From assembly GCA_027490755.1 (NCBI GenBank), contig JAIXXL010000027.1, positions 1 to 64,000 of the forward strand: DNA of 64,000 bases. Reading direction: 5' to 3'. The stretch is from Betaproteobacteria bacterium. GTDB lineage: Bacteria > Pseudomonadota > Gammaproteobacteria > Burkholderiales > UBA3065. Shown here piece by piece: positions 39,775-51,677 of this stretch. Under the pieces are notes generated by a model that saw only the letters and a list, made by a program, of their open reading frames with translations, made no database searches and was not told the DNA's origin. The translations under genes and the position numbers were made by a program. Positions within the stretch are counted from its first letter, which is position 1. Each line of letters opens with the position of its first letter.

Positions 39775-41166
39775 ATGCGTGATCGCATCTCCCAACTGGG
39801 GCTGCTGGCCCTCGGCGCCATCGTCGGCGTCGCGCTCAGCCTCAATTTCTCGGCAGAAGCCAACAAGGCGCCGGCCAATCCGCTGCCGATCGACGAGTTG
39901 CGCGCTTTCACCGAGGTCTTCGGTCGCATCAAGAGCGACTACGTCGAGCCGGTGGACGACAAGAAGCTCATCAACGAGGCCATCAACGGCATGCTGCAGG
40001 GCCTCGACCCGCACTCGGCCTACCTCGACCCGGACAGCTTCAAGGAGCTGCAGGCCGGCACGCAGGGCGAGTTCGGCGGCCTCGGCATCGAGGTCGGCAT
40101 GGAAGACGGCTTCGTCAAGGTGGTGTCGCCGATCGAGGACTCGCCGGCCTCGCGCGCTGGCCTCAAGCCGGGCGACCTGATCATCAAGCTCGACGACACC
40201 CCGGTGAAGGGCATGACCATCAACGATGCGGTCAAGCGCATGCGTGGCAAGCCCGACACCGACATCATGATCACCATCCTGCGCAAGGGCGAGCCGAAGC
40301 CGTTCCCGGTCAAGCTGACCCGTGCCGTGATCAAGACGCAGAGCGTGAAGGCCAAGATGCTGGAGCCGGGTTATGGCTTCATCCGCATCACCCAGTTCCA
40401 GGAACACACGGGTGAGGACTTGGCCAAGTCGATCCGCAAGCTCTACACCGAGAACAAGGAAGACCTGAAGGGTCTGGTGCTCGACCTGCGCAACGACCCG
40501 GGCGGCCTGCTGAACGCCGCGGTGGGTGTGTCGGGTGCCTTCCTGCCCAAGAACAGCCTGGTGGTCTACACCGACGGCCGCACCGACGACTCGAAGATGA
40601 AGCTCTTCAGCGTCCCCGAAAGCTACGTCCGCGGCGGTGCCGATTACCTGGCCGACTTGCCTGCAGGCATCAAGAAGGTGCCGATGGTGGTGCTGATCAA
40701 CGGTGGCTCGGCTTCGGCATCGGAGATCGTCGCCGGCGCACTGCAGGACCACAAGCGCGCCGCCGTGATGGGCACGCAGAGCTTCGGCAAGGGCTCGGTG
40801 CAGACCATCCTGCCGCTGGGCAGCAACAGTGCCATCAAGCTGACCACCGCGCGCTACTTCACGCCTAACGGCCGCTCGATCCAGGCCAAGGGCATCACGC
40901 CGGATATCGCCATCGAGGATCCCAACGGCGAGGGTGCCGGCCGCGTGCGCGAGGCCGACCTGCAGCGCCACCTGGGCAACCCCAACGGCGGTGAGGAGAA
41001 GAAGTCGGAGGCGCCCAAGCCCACCGAGGCGGCCAAGCCGGTGGCACCGGCCAACCCGCTGGGCCAGCCGCCGGCCCAGGCACCGGTGGAGTTCGGTTCG
41101 CCGGGCGATACGCTGACCAGCCAAGCGGTCAACCTGCTCAAGGGCGTCGCGATCATCAAGCCTTAA
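39775..41166 (+). CDS. Carboxyl-terminal processing protease (S41A, CtpA/Prc-like)
   Basis: Periplasmic serine protease of about 463 aa: signal anchor (LGLLALGAIVGVALSL), a PDZ domain near residues 95-175, and the S41 catalytic dyad with Ser in NGGSASASEIV and Lys in SFGKGSVQT. The tail is Pro/Ala/Lys-rich. GGAG lies 9 nt before the ATG at 39775, so that start is preferred over 39769 and 39730. The gene follows envC, a conserved gpmI-envC-ctp order, and ends at a strong terminator. Confidence 0.93.
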   Translation: MRDRISQLGLLALGAIVGVALSLNFSAEANKAPANPLPIDELRAFTEVFGRIKSDYVEPVDDKKLINEAINGMLQGLDPHSAYLDPDSFKELQAGTQGEFGGLGIEVGMEDGFVKVVSPIEDSPASRAGLKPGDLIIKLDDTPVKGMTINDAVKRMRGKPDTDIMITILRKGEPKPFPVKLTRAVIKTQSVKAKMLEPGYGFIRITQFQEHTGEDLAKSIRKLYTENKEDLKGLVLDLRNDPGGLLNAAVGVSGAFLPKNSLVVYTDGRTDDSKMKLFSVPESYVRGGADYLADLPAGIKKVPMVVLINGGSASASEIVAGALQDHKRAAVMGTQSFGKGSVQTILPLGSNSAIKLTTARYFTPNGRSIQAKGITPDIAIEDPNGEGAGRVREADLQRHLGNPNGGEEKKSEAPKPTEAAKPVAPANPLGQPPAQAPVEFGSPGDTLTSQAVNLLKGVAIIKP

Positions 41167-41210
41167 GCGACCCGCCGCGGTGGTCATCTGATCCGCCGCG
41201 TGGTGTAGTA

Positions 41211-41237
41211 AGGGCCGGAACCCATCCGGCCCTTTTT
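41211..41237 (+). terminator. Rho-independent terminator after ctp
   Basis: GGGCCGG-N7-CCGGCCC followed at once by TTTTT. The stem is seven G-C pairs. It lies 45 nt after the ctp stop and just before the moeB-like gene, closing the gpmI-envC-ctp unit. Confidence 0.92.
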
Positions 41238-41258
41238 ATTTCGGCCCTTTTATTGACG

Positions 41259-42029
41259 ATGGACGACGCGCAACTCACCCGCTACAGCCGCCACATCCTG
41301 CTCGACGAGCTCGGCGTCGAGGCTCAGGAAGCCTGGCAGCGCGCCACCGTTCTCATCGTAGGGCTGGGTGGTCTGGGCTCGCCAGCTGCGCTGTATCTGG
41401 CCAGTGCCGGCGTCGGCCGCCTGCTGCTGGCCGACGGCGACACGGTAGACGCCACCAACCTGCAGCGGCAGGTGGTGCACCGCGACGCTGCGGTCGGTCG
41501 ACCCAAGGTGGAATCGGCCGCCGACACGCTGCTTGCGCTCAACCCCGGGGTCGCTGTCGAGTGCATCGCCGAGCGGCTGGCGGGCCCGGCACTGCAGGCG
41601 GCGGTGGCGCGAGCCGATGTGGTGCTCGACTGCAGCGACAACTTTGCCACCCGCTACGCCCTCAACGCCGCCTGCGCGGCTGCTGGCACGCCGCTGGTGA
41701 GCGGCTCCGGTGTGGGCTTTGACGGCCAGCTGGCGGTGTTCGACTTCCGCCGCGCCGACGGGCCCTGCTACCGCTGCCTGTTCCCCGAGGATCTGGAGTC
41801 GGAGGAGACGCGCTGCGCGGTGATGGGCGTGTTCGCGCCGCTGGTGGGGGTGGTGGGCACGCTGCAGGCCGGCGAGGCGCTCAAGCTGGTGGCGGGAGCC
41901 GGGCGCACCCTGCACGGCCGGCTGCTGCTGGTGAATGCCTTGAGCCTGGAGTTGCGGACACTCGAGCTGCCGGCCGACCCGGACTGCCCGGTGTGCCGGG
42001 CGCGCAAGTCAGGCGCTGCGAGCGCCTAG
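41259..42029 (+). CDS. moeB: HesA/MoeB/ThiF family adenylyltransferase
   Basis: E1-like enzyme (256 aa) that adenylates the C-terminal glycine of a sulfur carrier such as MoaD or ThiS. RYSRHILLDELG opens the protein; the ATP loop is GLGGLGSPAALYLA, DxD-type residues follow in DGDTVDATNLQRQ, and a CxxC pair (CYRC...CPVC) binds zinc. The MoaD encoded at 4108 is a natural partner. The last four bases overlap the convergent slmA gene. Confidence 0.92.
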   Translation: MDDAQLTRYSRHILLDELGVEAQEAWQRATVLIVGLGGLGSPAALYLASAGVGRLLLADGDTVDATNLQRQVVHRDAAVGRPKVESAADTLLALNPGVAVECIAERLAGPALQAAVARADVVLDCSDNFATRYALNAACAAAGTPLVSGSGVGFDGQLAVFDFRRADGPCYRCLFPEDLESEETRCAVMGVFAPLVGVVGTLQAGEALKLVAGAGRTLHGRLLLVNALSLELRTLELPADPDCPVCRARKSGAASA

Positions 42030-42610
42030 AACGGCATCACGATCCGGCTGCCCTCAGACAGCAGGACCGGCGCCACCTTGGCCCAGCCCTCCAGCGGGTC
42101 GCGGCTGAAGCCGGACCGCACCAGCTGCTGCCAGCGGCCCAGCACAAAGCACAGCAGCATGTTGGCGCGTTCCTGGTTGTCGGTGCCGGCAGGGCGGGCC
42201 ATGCGCAGCGACTGCCGCAGGCTGGCCTCCAGACGGTCGAGCAGCTGGGTGACACGCTGCTGCAGGCGCGGGTCCTCGTGCAGCAGTGCGTCGCCGATCA
42301 GGATGCGGGCCATGCCACGGTTGCGGCTGGCGAACCCCAGCAGCAGCACCATGATCTGCTCGACCTGACGGTCTGCGGTGTTCTCGCTCTGCACCTTGTT
42401 GACCAGGCTGAACAGGGTCGCCTCAATGAACTCGATCAGGCCCTCGTACATCCGCGCCTTGCTCGGGAAGTGCCGATAGAGCGCGGCCTCGGATACCTCC
42501 AGGCGCGCCGCCAGCGCTGCGGTGGTGATCTTGGCGGTCTCGGGCGCCTCCAGCATGTTGGCCAGGGCCTGCAGGATCTCTTCGCGACGCTGTCCGGGTT
42601 GTCTGGCCAT
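42026..42610 (-). CDS. slmA: Nucleoid occlusion factor SlmA (TetR-like)
   Basis: DNA-bound inhibitor of FtsZ assembly over the nucleoid (194 aa). The helix-turn-helix ITTAALAARLEVSEAALYRHFPSK at residues 28-51 is followed by the dimerisation domain (MYEGLIEFIE...). It lies 8 nt after argB on the minus strand, the arrangement seen in related genomes. Confidence 0.93.
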   Translation of the reverse strand: MARQPGQRREEILQALANMLEAPETAKITTAALAARLEVSEAALYRHFPSKARMYEGLIEFIEATLFSLVNKVQSENTADRQVEQIMVLLLGFASRNRGMARILIGDALLHEDPRLQQRVTQLLDRLEASLRQSLRMARPAGTDNQERANMLLCFVLGRWQQLVRSGFSRDPLEGWAKVAPVLLSEGSRIVMPF

Positions 42611-42618
42611 GGCTGGTC

Positions 42619-44206
<1,588 letters not shown>

Positions 44207-44338
44207 GGGCGTCTCGGCGGTGACTTGCGGTATTGGGTCAAGTCTACACCGAGGAAACACGCTCCACATCCGGTTAGCCGCTCGGCAGTACGCCGCTTGC
44301 AAGATGCCCACCTGTGGCATACCTTGGACCCTGTCACC

Positions 44339-46365
<2,027 letters not shown>

Positions 46366-46392
46366 CTTTCGCCCTTGGCAGGAGCCAACGTC

Positions 46393-46509
46393 TCAAGTTT
46401 CAACTGGCCCGAAAATCCCGGGGCAGGTCAAGAGCTTGATGGCTGAGGTGTCGGGAAGGGCCTCCCAGAGGGAGCCGTAAAAAGCGATCGGGGGCGGATT
46501 CAGGTCCAT
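46393..46509 (-). CDS. Possible 38-residue protein, unrecognised
   Basis: A short frame begins MDLNPPPIAFYGSLWEALPD and ends ...CPGIFGPVET. An AGG in CGAGG lies 6 nt before the ATG. It is about 100 nt beyond the last gene of the exported-protein operon and is separated from it by hairpins, so it could be a ninth gene, a separate small gene or a fragment. No family is recognised, and coding status rests only on the ribosome site and sensible codons. Confidence 0.3.
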   Translation of the reverse strand: MDLNPPPIAFYGSLWEALPDTSAIKLLTCPGIFGPVET

Positions 46510-46551
46510 GCGGGTCCTCGATGGGAAGGAGCCGCCGAATATACGGATGAG

Positions 46552-46595
46552 CTGGCTCAGGGCGTGAGCCAGTACATGGCGCGAAAGTTGTACTG
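46552..46595. terminator. Paired hairpins at the 3' end of the exported-protein operon
   Basis: An 8-bp perfect stem (CTGGCTCA-N5-TGAGCCAG, 46552-46572) overlaps the arm of a second inverted repeat (CAGTACA-N12-TGTACTG, 46570-46595). Both lie 16-60 nt beyond the stop of the last operon gene. No T-run follows on the minus strand, so intrinsic termination is doubtful. Mutually exclusive folding or an mRNA-end structure is possible. Confidence 0.4.
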
Positions 46596-46610
46596 TCGCC
46601 TAACCGATGC

Positions 46611-47159
46611 TCAAGGACGCGAGGGCTGGGCATTGCGCCCCGTCGGCCCCATTGCCTTTTCACGGATCTCCGCCACGCATTGCCCGGCGAACTCTGCCGC
46701 CCTCGTAAGCAACTCAGGCTCGGGGTTCTGACGCGCGTCAGGAGCCACCATGGCCGACTTGTTGCAGAGAACCGCCTTTGCATTGATGGCGACCGCGCCC
46801 CCGGGCAAATGGACCTTCACGGGGCGATGCACGAGCAGGTTGATGCTTGCGATGCATCCGCCCGTCAGCGCGGAAGATGGCATTCGCAGGGCATTCACCG
46901 TCACATATACGGCCACATCTTCACCTTGGTGCGGCGCCGTAATCGTTACGTTTTGACCGGCGAGCCGCTTCTGGACAGCTTCGACGAACCGGCTGGACCG
47001 TATCTGGCATTCGACATGGTGATCATGATCGATCTCGGTGTACACGAATGCCCTTTGAATAACGCCCGTCGACGATGAGGCATCCGCCGCCTGAGCAACG
47101 CCATCTGCAAGCGCCAATCCCAGCGCTAAAAAGCGAAGGCAGGACAGCAAGCCTTTCAA
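46611..47159 (-). CDS. Exported protein of unknown function (operon gene 8)
   Basis: A protein of 182 aa with a Sec signal cleaved after GVAQA (residue 23 or so). The mature part has several Cys residues (HHVECQI, GGCIAS, AVLCNKS, GQCVAE) and beta-rich segments such as VAVYVTVNALR. I recognise no domain. Its start overlaps the stop of the preceding operon gene by 4 nt, so it is translationally coupled to the LPP20/FlgT-N-like gene. Confidence 0.7.
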   Translation of the reverse strand: MKGLLSCLRFLALGLALADGVAQAADASSSTGVIQRAFVYTEIDHDHHVECQIRSSRFVEAVQKRLAGQNVTITAPHQGEDVAVYVTVNALRMPSSALTGGCIASINLLVHRPVKVHLPGGAVAINAKAVLCNKSAMVAPDARQNPEPELLTRAAEFAGQCVAEIREKAMGPTGRNAQPSRP

Positions 47160-48337
47160 AGATTGCCTGCGGAGCGGAGTTGTTGCACCACCGTGTCCCC
47201 CGCGAAGCGCGCGGCTTCGTCAAGGGCGTTACGGTAGGCGTCCTCGATATTCGAAGCCCGTCCACGAATGTGCTTCTGGTTGGACCCGATAACAGCAGGG
47301 CCAAAGCCTTTGCGTTTGAGGTCGTAGATCTGGACCACCAGATTTGCGGTGACAACATCGAAACCAGTGGTCGCATCCTTGTCGTAGGCATCAACCGTCA
47401 GCGACGCCCACACAAAGTAGGCTCGTCCATCCAACTGCGCAGCACACGCGCGAAGGTTGCCAAGCAGCGCTCCCGAAAGATCTGACGGCATCTCGCCTGA
47501 GGGTGAGTTTGCGTAGACATCCGAGAAGGAGTCAGGCTTGGGTAGGTTGCATTGCGCCACGGCAGCAACATATGGCGTTGCGGTGAGCTTGGCGTTCACC
47601 AGTTGATTTCCAAGTGCGCCGCTCAGGTTGCTGGCATCCCCGACCTTGTAAACCGTCTTCTCGTCCTTTAACGACTGCCTCGAAGAGCTTGTCGCATTCG
47701 CTTCTGTCGTGGCTCTCTGCTGAACCAACTTGGCTTCCTCGCGACTCTGCGCTGATCCACTCGCTCCATCCTTTATGGAGTCTTTGACTGACTCGGCGGT
47801 CTTCCCGCCCACCTGGCTCTTTATGTCAGTCTTGGCTGCGATGCTGACCTCCGGCCCTTCCCGATCGATGGTGGCGGCGCGTCGCGACAACCCCAGATAA
47901 AGCACGCTGACATCGCCCCCCGCAGCCACTTGGGCACCAGCTCCCGCCCCACCACCCCTCAGCAGGTCCGCGACGACCGGCTCGGACACGTTTGCCTTGA
48001 TGCTGATGACGTAACGCTTCTCCTTCTCCCTGAAGGCCTCGTCCACGACGGTCACATTGACGACGATGTCATCCAGCGCATCGAGAAACTGCTTCTCCTT
48101 GGCGCGGATATTCGTCACCTTGGCCTGATCCTGTTTCTGCAGCCAATTCCTCCAGACATTGGTCTTTGCCGCCTTCATGGCGGCAGCCTTCTGTTCCGTA
48201 CTCGGCTTCCCCGACCAGAAGCCGCCTGCATCGACGGCGCCCTCGCCGCGGTAGAACTCAGCGGCGAAAGCTCCGGCAGAGGCCATCAAACATAGCGCGC
48301 AGGCAAGCGCCAAAAAGGCTTTCAAGGTCTTGTTCAT
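47156..48337 (-). CDS. Exported protein with LPP20/FlgT-N-like region (operon gene 7)
   Basis: A protein of 393 aa with a Sec signal (LACALCLMASAGAFAA). The early mature part (YRGEGAVDAGGFW, then an Ala/Lys helix and VVNVTVVDEAFREKEKRYVISIKANV) looks like the short alpha/beta domain of LPP20 or FlgT-N proteins. A central stretch rich in Ser/Gln/Lys (about 190-240) is probably disordered. The C-terminal region (AYFVWASLTVDAYDK, TANLVVQIYDL, ending in an Ala-rich helix) resembles a CsgG-type subdomain, by eye only. It overlaps its neighbours by 4 nt on both sides. Confidence 0.65.
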   Translation of the reverse strand: MNKTLKAFLALACALCLMASAGAFAAEFYRGEGAVDAGGFWSGKPSTEQKAAAMKAAKTNVWRNWLQKQDQAKVTNIRAKEKQFLDALDDIVVNVTVVDEAFREKEKRYVISIKANVSEPVVADLLRGGGAGAGAQVAAGGDVSVLYLGLSRRAATIDREGPEVSIAAKTDIKSQVGGKTAESVKDSIKDGASGSAQSREEAKLVQQRATTEANATSSSRQSLKDEKTVYKVGDASNLSGALGNQLVNAKLTATPYVAAVAQCNLPKPDSFSDVYANSPSGEMPSDLSGALLGNLRACAAQLDGRAYFVWASLTVDAYDKDATTGFDVVTANLVVQIYDLKRKGFGPAVIGSNQKHIRGRASNIEDAYRNALDEAARFAGDTVVQQLRSAGNL

Positions 48338-49596
48338 CGGACTTTCTCCGCTTTTGCTAGAACAGTGGCAAGGGCAGGACTCTTAGAAAGGGGCAACTTG
48401 GCCCCAACGTCGCGCGCGCCGATGCCATCCAGCATCGTTGCGTCCTTGTTAAGCATCCCGGCAAACAACTGGTCGATTACGCCCGTGAAGATCAGGTCGA
48501 AACGCTCGAGGTGGCGCTCCGGAACGACCGACTTCTCGTCAGCCGAAATGTCTTTGTCCTCGTCAAAACAAGCGCACTTCAAGAGGACCTGATCGTTGTG
48601 ATCTTTGAAGACAACACCGATGGTGAGCGACCTGGTCACGTCATGCCACCCCTGCTGCTGGTTACGCCAAGACTTCACCGTGGCACCGATCAAGACCACC
48701 TCGACCCTGAAATCAATGGCATCCCCCTCGGGTAGCCGGATGTTCTGAATGGCTGCCGAATCCGAGAAGCGAAGGGTGAAGTCAGCCAGCGCCCTGGTCT
48801 CCCTGAACGGGACCACCGGAATGGCCAGACCCCTGCAGAGCGCGGCGCTCGCAGCAAGGCCAAGGCTCTGTTCGGTAAAACGGTCGGCTATCCCGGTCTG
48901 CGCAAACACGGTGGCGACCTCTGGCCTTATCTCTACCTTGCTGACCTTGGCGAAGATGTTCCCGAAACCCTCGCGCCAACGACCGAAACGGCCGGTCAGA
49001 TCGACGAAGGTGCTACGGAAAGAATTGCTCGCCCCGGAAAGAACGTCGGGATACGCGGCCTGAACGGCCTTTAGCAGGCCTTCCGAACCATAGCTGCCCG
49101 TTCGCTTGATGTAGAAAGGGAATGAGGAGAGAAGTCTCCAGCCACCATCGTCGAATCCCAGAACAACTCCCTGTCCGGCAAGACGCATGAAGAAGAAATT
49201 CTCGCGGAGCCCCTTCACGCTAATCTGCGGAAAATTTACGACATTCTCGTAATCAAGCATCGCTGCAAGCTGAGAAGAGCCTTTGTTCGCGTTCTTGGCC
49301 GGATCGACTTCCACGAGATCTGAGACCTTCGCCCGAAGGTCGCCATCGATAGCCTGCGTGACCCACAAGTAGGGTGTTGAACCGCTTTGCAGGGTTTGCG
49401 GCAATTTGCTGATGTGAGCGAACCGGACCGGAATCTCCCCTGCCCCCGCCCCGATCCCGAAGCCAAGCCAAAGTGGCTTGGTGAGCGGCCGGGTGCGCTC
49501 ACCGGAAGCGCTCCGTCCAGACCAAACGAGCCCCGGGCGAAGGCCTATCACGGCCCCCACTCCCATGCGGGCGAGGAAATCGCGACGTGCCAGCAT
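48334..49596 (-). CDS. Tat-type exported protein of unknown function (operon gene 6)
   Basis: Starting at ATG 49596 the protein is 420 aa and begins LARRDFLARMGVGAVIGL, a twin-arginine-like signal (RRDFL), while its operon neighbours carry Sec signals. The mature domain has no motif I recognise. Repeated aromatic and basic segments (FFFMRLAGQGVVLGFDDGGW, GRFGRWREGFGNIFAKV) and a long beta-rich C-terminal half suggest a folded periplasmic binding or scaffold protein. It ends with a 4-nt overlap into the next gene. Confidence 0.65.
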   Translation of the reverse strand: MLARRDFLARMGVGAVIGLRPGLVWSGRSASGERTRPLTKPLWLGFGIGAGAGEIPVRFAHISKLPQTLQSGSTPYLWVTQAIDGDLRAKVSDLVEVDPAKNANKGSSQLAAMLDYENVVNFPQISVKGLRENFFFMRLAGQGVVLGFDDGGWRLLSSFPFYIKRTGSYGSEGLLKAVQAAYPDVLSGASNSFRSTFVDLTGRFGRWREGFGNIFAKVSKVEIRPEVATVFAQTGIADRFTEQSLGLAASAALCRGLAIPVVPFRETRALADFTLRFSDSAAIQNIRLPEGDAIDFRVEVVLIGATVKSWRNQQQGWHDVTRSLTIGVVFKDHNDQVLLKCACFDEDKDISADEKSVVPERHLERFDLIFTGVIDQLFAGMLNKDATMLDGIGARDVGAKLPLSKSPALATVLAKAEKVR

Positions 49597-49610
49597 CACT
49601 GCTCCCCGAC

Positions 49611-51059
49611 TTAAAAGTTGTCGATCTTGGACGTTGCCGCAGCGGCGGCAGCAGCCTCCGCCTTTGGATCCGGACCAGACAACTTCGCGACCCGGGCAGC
49701 TTGCTCCCAAGACGCATAAACCTTGCAACTGCCATAGAAAGCCTCGTTCACGATCCTGATCGCCGGGAGCATGCCTATGGACCTCTCTATATCCCCCGCG
49801 TAGCTCAGTGCTTCGTTCAAAACCATGCCACGCGCCTGGGTCACCAGAGACACCGCAGCGGCCCGCTTGGCCATTGCATCGTTCAACTGCGCCTTCTGGG
49901 TATCCGAGAGTCTCTCGGCCGCGGCGAGAATCCCTGCCATCTTTCTCTCGGCCTCTGGATCGGGGCTCACCGTGGTCGTGGGGTCGGTCTTTCGTTTCTC
50001 CATCAGTTGTCCAAGGCTGCGGATCTGGGCCCGGGCAGTGACTTGGTCCTGCGAAAGGCCAACAATGGCGTTGCCCTGATCGACGGCATCCGCCGAGAGG
50101 CGGAGAGCCTCATCAAGCAGTCGCCCATAAGGCTTGGAAGGAATCGCCGCCAGGTTCTGCTGCTGATAGGCCTCTGCCGCCAGGAACATCTGCCGACGAC
50201 TCGGATCGTGGTCAACGACAGTTTTTGATCGGGTCTCACGAAAGTTCCAGCGATCCATCTCCGCTTTCTGACCACCCCCTCCAATCAAGGGATTCCCCGC
50301 TGCGGCTTCTGACCGCACGAGCAGCGCCATGGCCATCTGCGGGTTCTTGGGAACACCCTCCCCAACGGCGGCACGGCGGGCGCGATACACGTTGTAGGTG
50401 TAGTGGTCCTGATTGCCGAGACTGTCAAGAAGTTGCTGTCCGCGGCCCGGGGTCTTGGAGGCCTGGGGCATCTGCAGATGAATGAATGCCAACGCGACCT
50501 TAGCGTCATTCTGCGTCTGCTGGTCCTTGCTGCTGGTCGCCTCATCAATGATCAAGGCCAGGGTGGCAGGCTCCGGGTAGGCCACGAAAGATGCGTAAAG
50601 CGCTTGGATACGCCGCGTCTCAAATTCATTGAGATAGAAGTACGCGTTGGGGAACGCGTAACTGACCGTGCGATTCGCTGCGGCGGCATTCTTGAACTGT
50701 GTGAATACCTCCTCCGGGCGCAGGTTGAATTCCTGCTGGACAAGGCCGTCGATGTTCTTCCCCCGCAATTGCTTTTCACCGACGATCACGCCCTCGATCT
50801 CGCACTGCATGCGGTTGAAGTCTTTCGCCTGGCCTTGGCCAGGTGGCCCTGATGGGTTGGCGGCAGCCCCCTTCGCAGTTGGAGACATCGCATTTGCACC
50901 GCCCTCAACAGGCTGCTGGATGGCCTGCTCCAGCTTTTTAAGAAACCCGCCCAGCCCGCCCTTTTGTTTCTTGCCCGCCGCATCTTCTGCGTGCGCCAGC
51001 GAGGATACCGACAGCAGAACTGCGGCGAGAGCCGCTAAACAAGCACTTGGGGCCTTCAT
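49611..51059 (-). CDS. Exported Sel1-like/helical protein (operon gene 5)
   Basis: A protein of 482 aa with a Sec signal (LAALAAVLLSVSSLAHA). A Pro/Gly/Ala-rich linker (residues 30-75) precedes a largely helical domain. The segment VGEGVPKNPQMAMALLVRSEAAAGNP (about 255-280) resembles one Sel1/TPR-like repeat. The C-terminus has coiled, Ala-rich helices and ends in a poly-Ala stretch. Function is unknown; a scaffold role in an envelope complex is a guess. It begins with a 4-nt overlap of the preceding small membrane protein gene. Confidence 0.65.
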   Translation of the reverse strand: MKAPSACLAALAAVLLSVSSLAHAEDAAGKKQKGGLGGFLKKLEQAIQQPVEGGANAMSPTAKGAAANPSGPPGQGQAKDFNRMQCEIEGVIVGEKQLRGKNIDGLVQQEFNLRPEEVFTQFKNAAAANRTVSYAFPNAYFYLNEFETRRIQALYASFVAYPEPATLALIIDEATSSKDQQTQNDAKVALAFIHLQMPQASKTPGRGQQLLDSLGNQDHYTYNVYRARRAAVGEGVPKNPQMAMALLVRSEAAAGNPLIGGGGQKAEMDRWNFRETRSKTVVDHDPSRRQMFLAAEAYQQQNLAAIPSKPYGRLLDEALRLSADAVDQGNAIVGLSQDQVTARAQIRSLGQLMEKRKTDPTTTVSPDPEAERKMAGILAAAERLSDTQKAQLNDAMAKRAAAVSLVTQARGMVLNEALSYAGDIERSIGMLPAIRIVNEAFYGSCKVYASWEQAARVAKLSGPDPKAEAAAAAAATSKIDNF

Positions 51060-51307
51060 TGCTCCATCCGTTTGAGGCGATCTTGGATGGTTTCCGGATG
51101 GCGCTCTGCCGGGGCAGCCTGTTGGTTCGGTTCTGGCGCTTCCGACGCCTTTGCACTGCTTGCGGTGTCTGCGCGAGGAGCCTCTGGCTGCGCCTCAACT
51201 TGCTGCGTCGAATCCGAACGGATCACGCCATCAAGAAATGAGGTGACATCACCCCAGTACCTGAATAGAAGGACGGCCACCACCACGCTCAATACAAAAT
51301 TAAACAT
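51056..51307 (-). CDS. Small single-pass membrane protein (operon gene 4)
   Basis: An 83-aa protein with one N-terminal helix (FNFVLSVVVAVLLFRYW), then an acidic Ala/Pro/Gln-rich stretch and a short basic amphipathic end (IQDRLKRMEQ). The ATG at 51307 is favoured over a longer start at 51334, which would overlap the preceding gene. It could anchor or bridge the exported partners. No family is recognised. Confidence 0.6.
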   Translation of the reverse strand: MFNFVLSVVVAVLLFRYWGDVTSFLDGVIRSDSTQQVEAQPEAPRADTASSAKASEAPEPNQQAAPAERHPETIQDRLKRMEQ

Positions 51308-51320
51308 GCAAGACCCCTTT

Positions 51321-51677
51321 TTAACGACGCCCAAGACTCGCGAATTGCGGATCGATGCTAGCGGTCACGACGCCGAATCCATCGCATTCGTGTACCTCGA
51401 TCTCGGAGCGCTTCAAAACGATCCTCTGCTCACCAGCATCTGGAAACAGCACCTTCGCAAGAAGGCTCTGCGCTCGACTCTCGGCGGAATGGGTTCCATG
51501 TCGCTGGTCCTTGTCAACCCGCATCCACACCATCACCCGACCCGGCTGCTTTTCAAGCAAGTGGGCGCCGGCTGGCTTGGAACTCATCACCGCGCAAGGG
51601 GCTTGTTCCATCGCTGATGAGGCTGGAACGGCCACTGCCAGCACCCCGGCGGACGCCATCCAACGAATGGATTTCAA
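51321..51677 (-). CDS. Small exported protein of unknown function (operon gene 3)
   Basis: A protein of 118 aa with a Sec signal (MASAGVLAVAVPASSA). The mature part has two Cys (APCAV, HECDG) and ends in a short beta-strand region. No domain is recognised. Overlaps gene 2 by 4 nt at its start and is followed 13 nt later by gene 4, so it lies within one transcript. Confidence 0.6.
   Translation of the reverse strand: MKSIRWMASAGVLAVAVPASSAMEQAPCAVMSSKPAGAHLLEKQPGRVMVWMRVDKDQRHGTHSAESRAQSLLAKVLFPDAGEQRIVLKRSEIEVHECDGFGVVTASIDPQFASLGRR

Noticed and set aside
46400-46783. 127-codon minus-strand frame at the operon end
   Set aside because: It overlaps the 182-aa exported protein gene in another frame and is rich in Arg/Pro/Ser without any motif.
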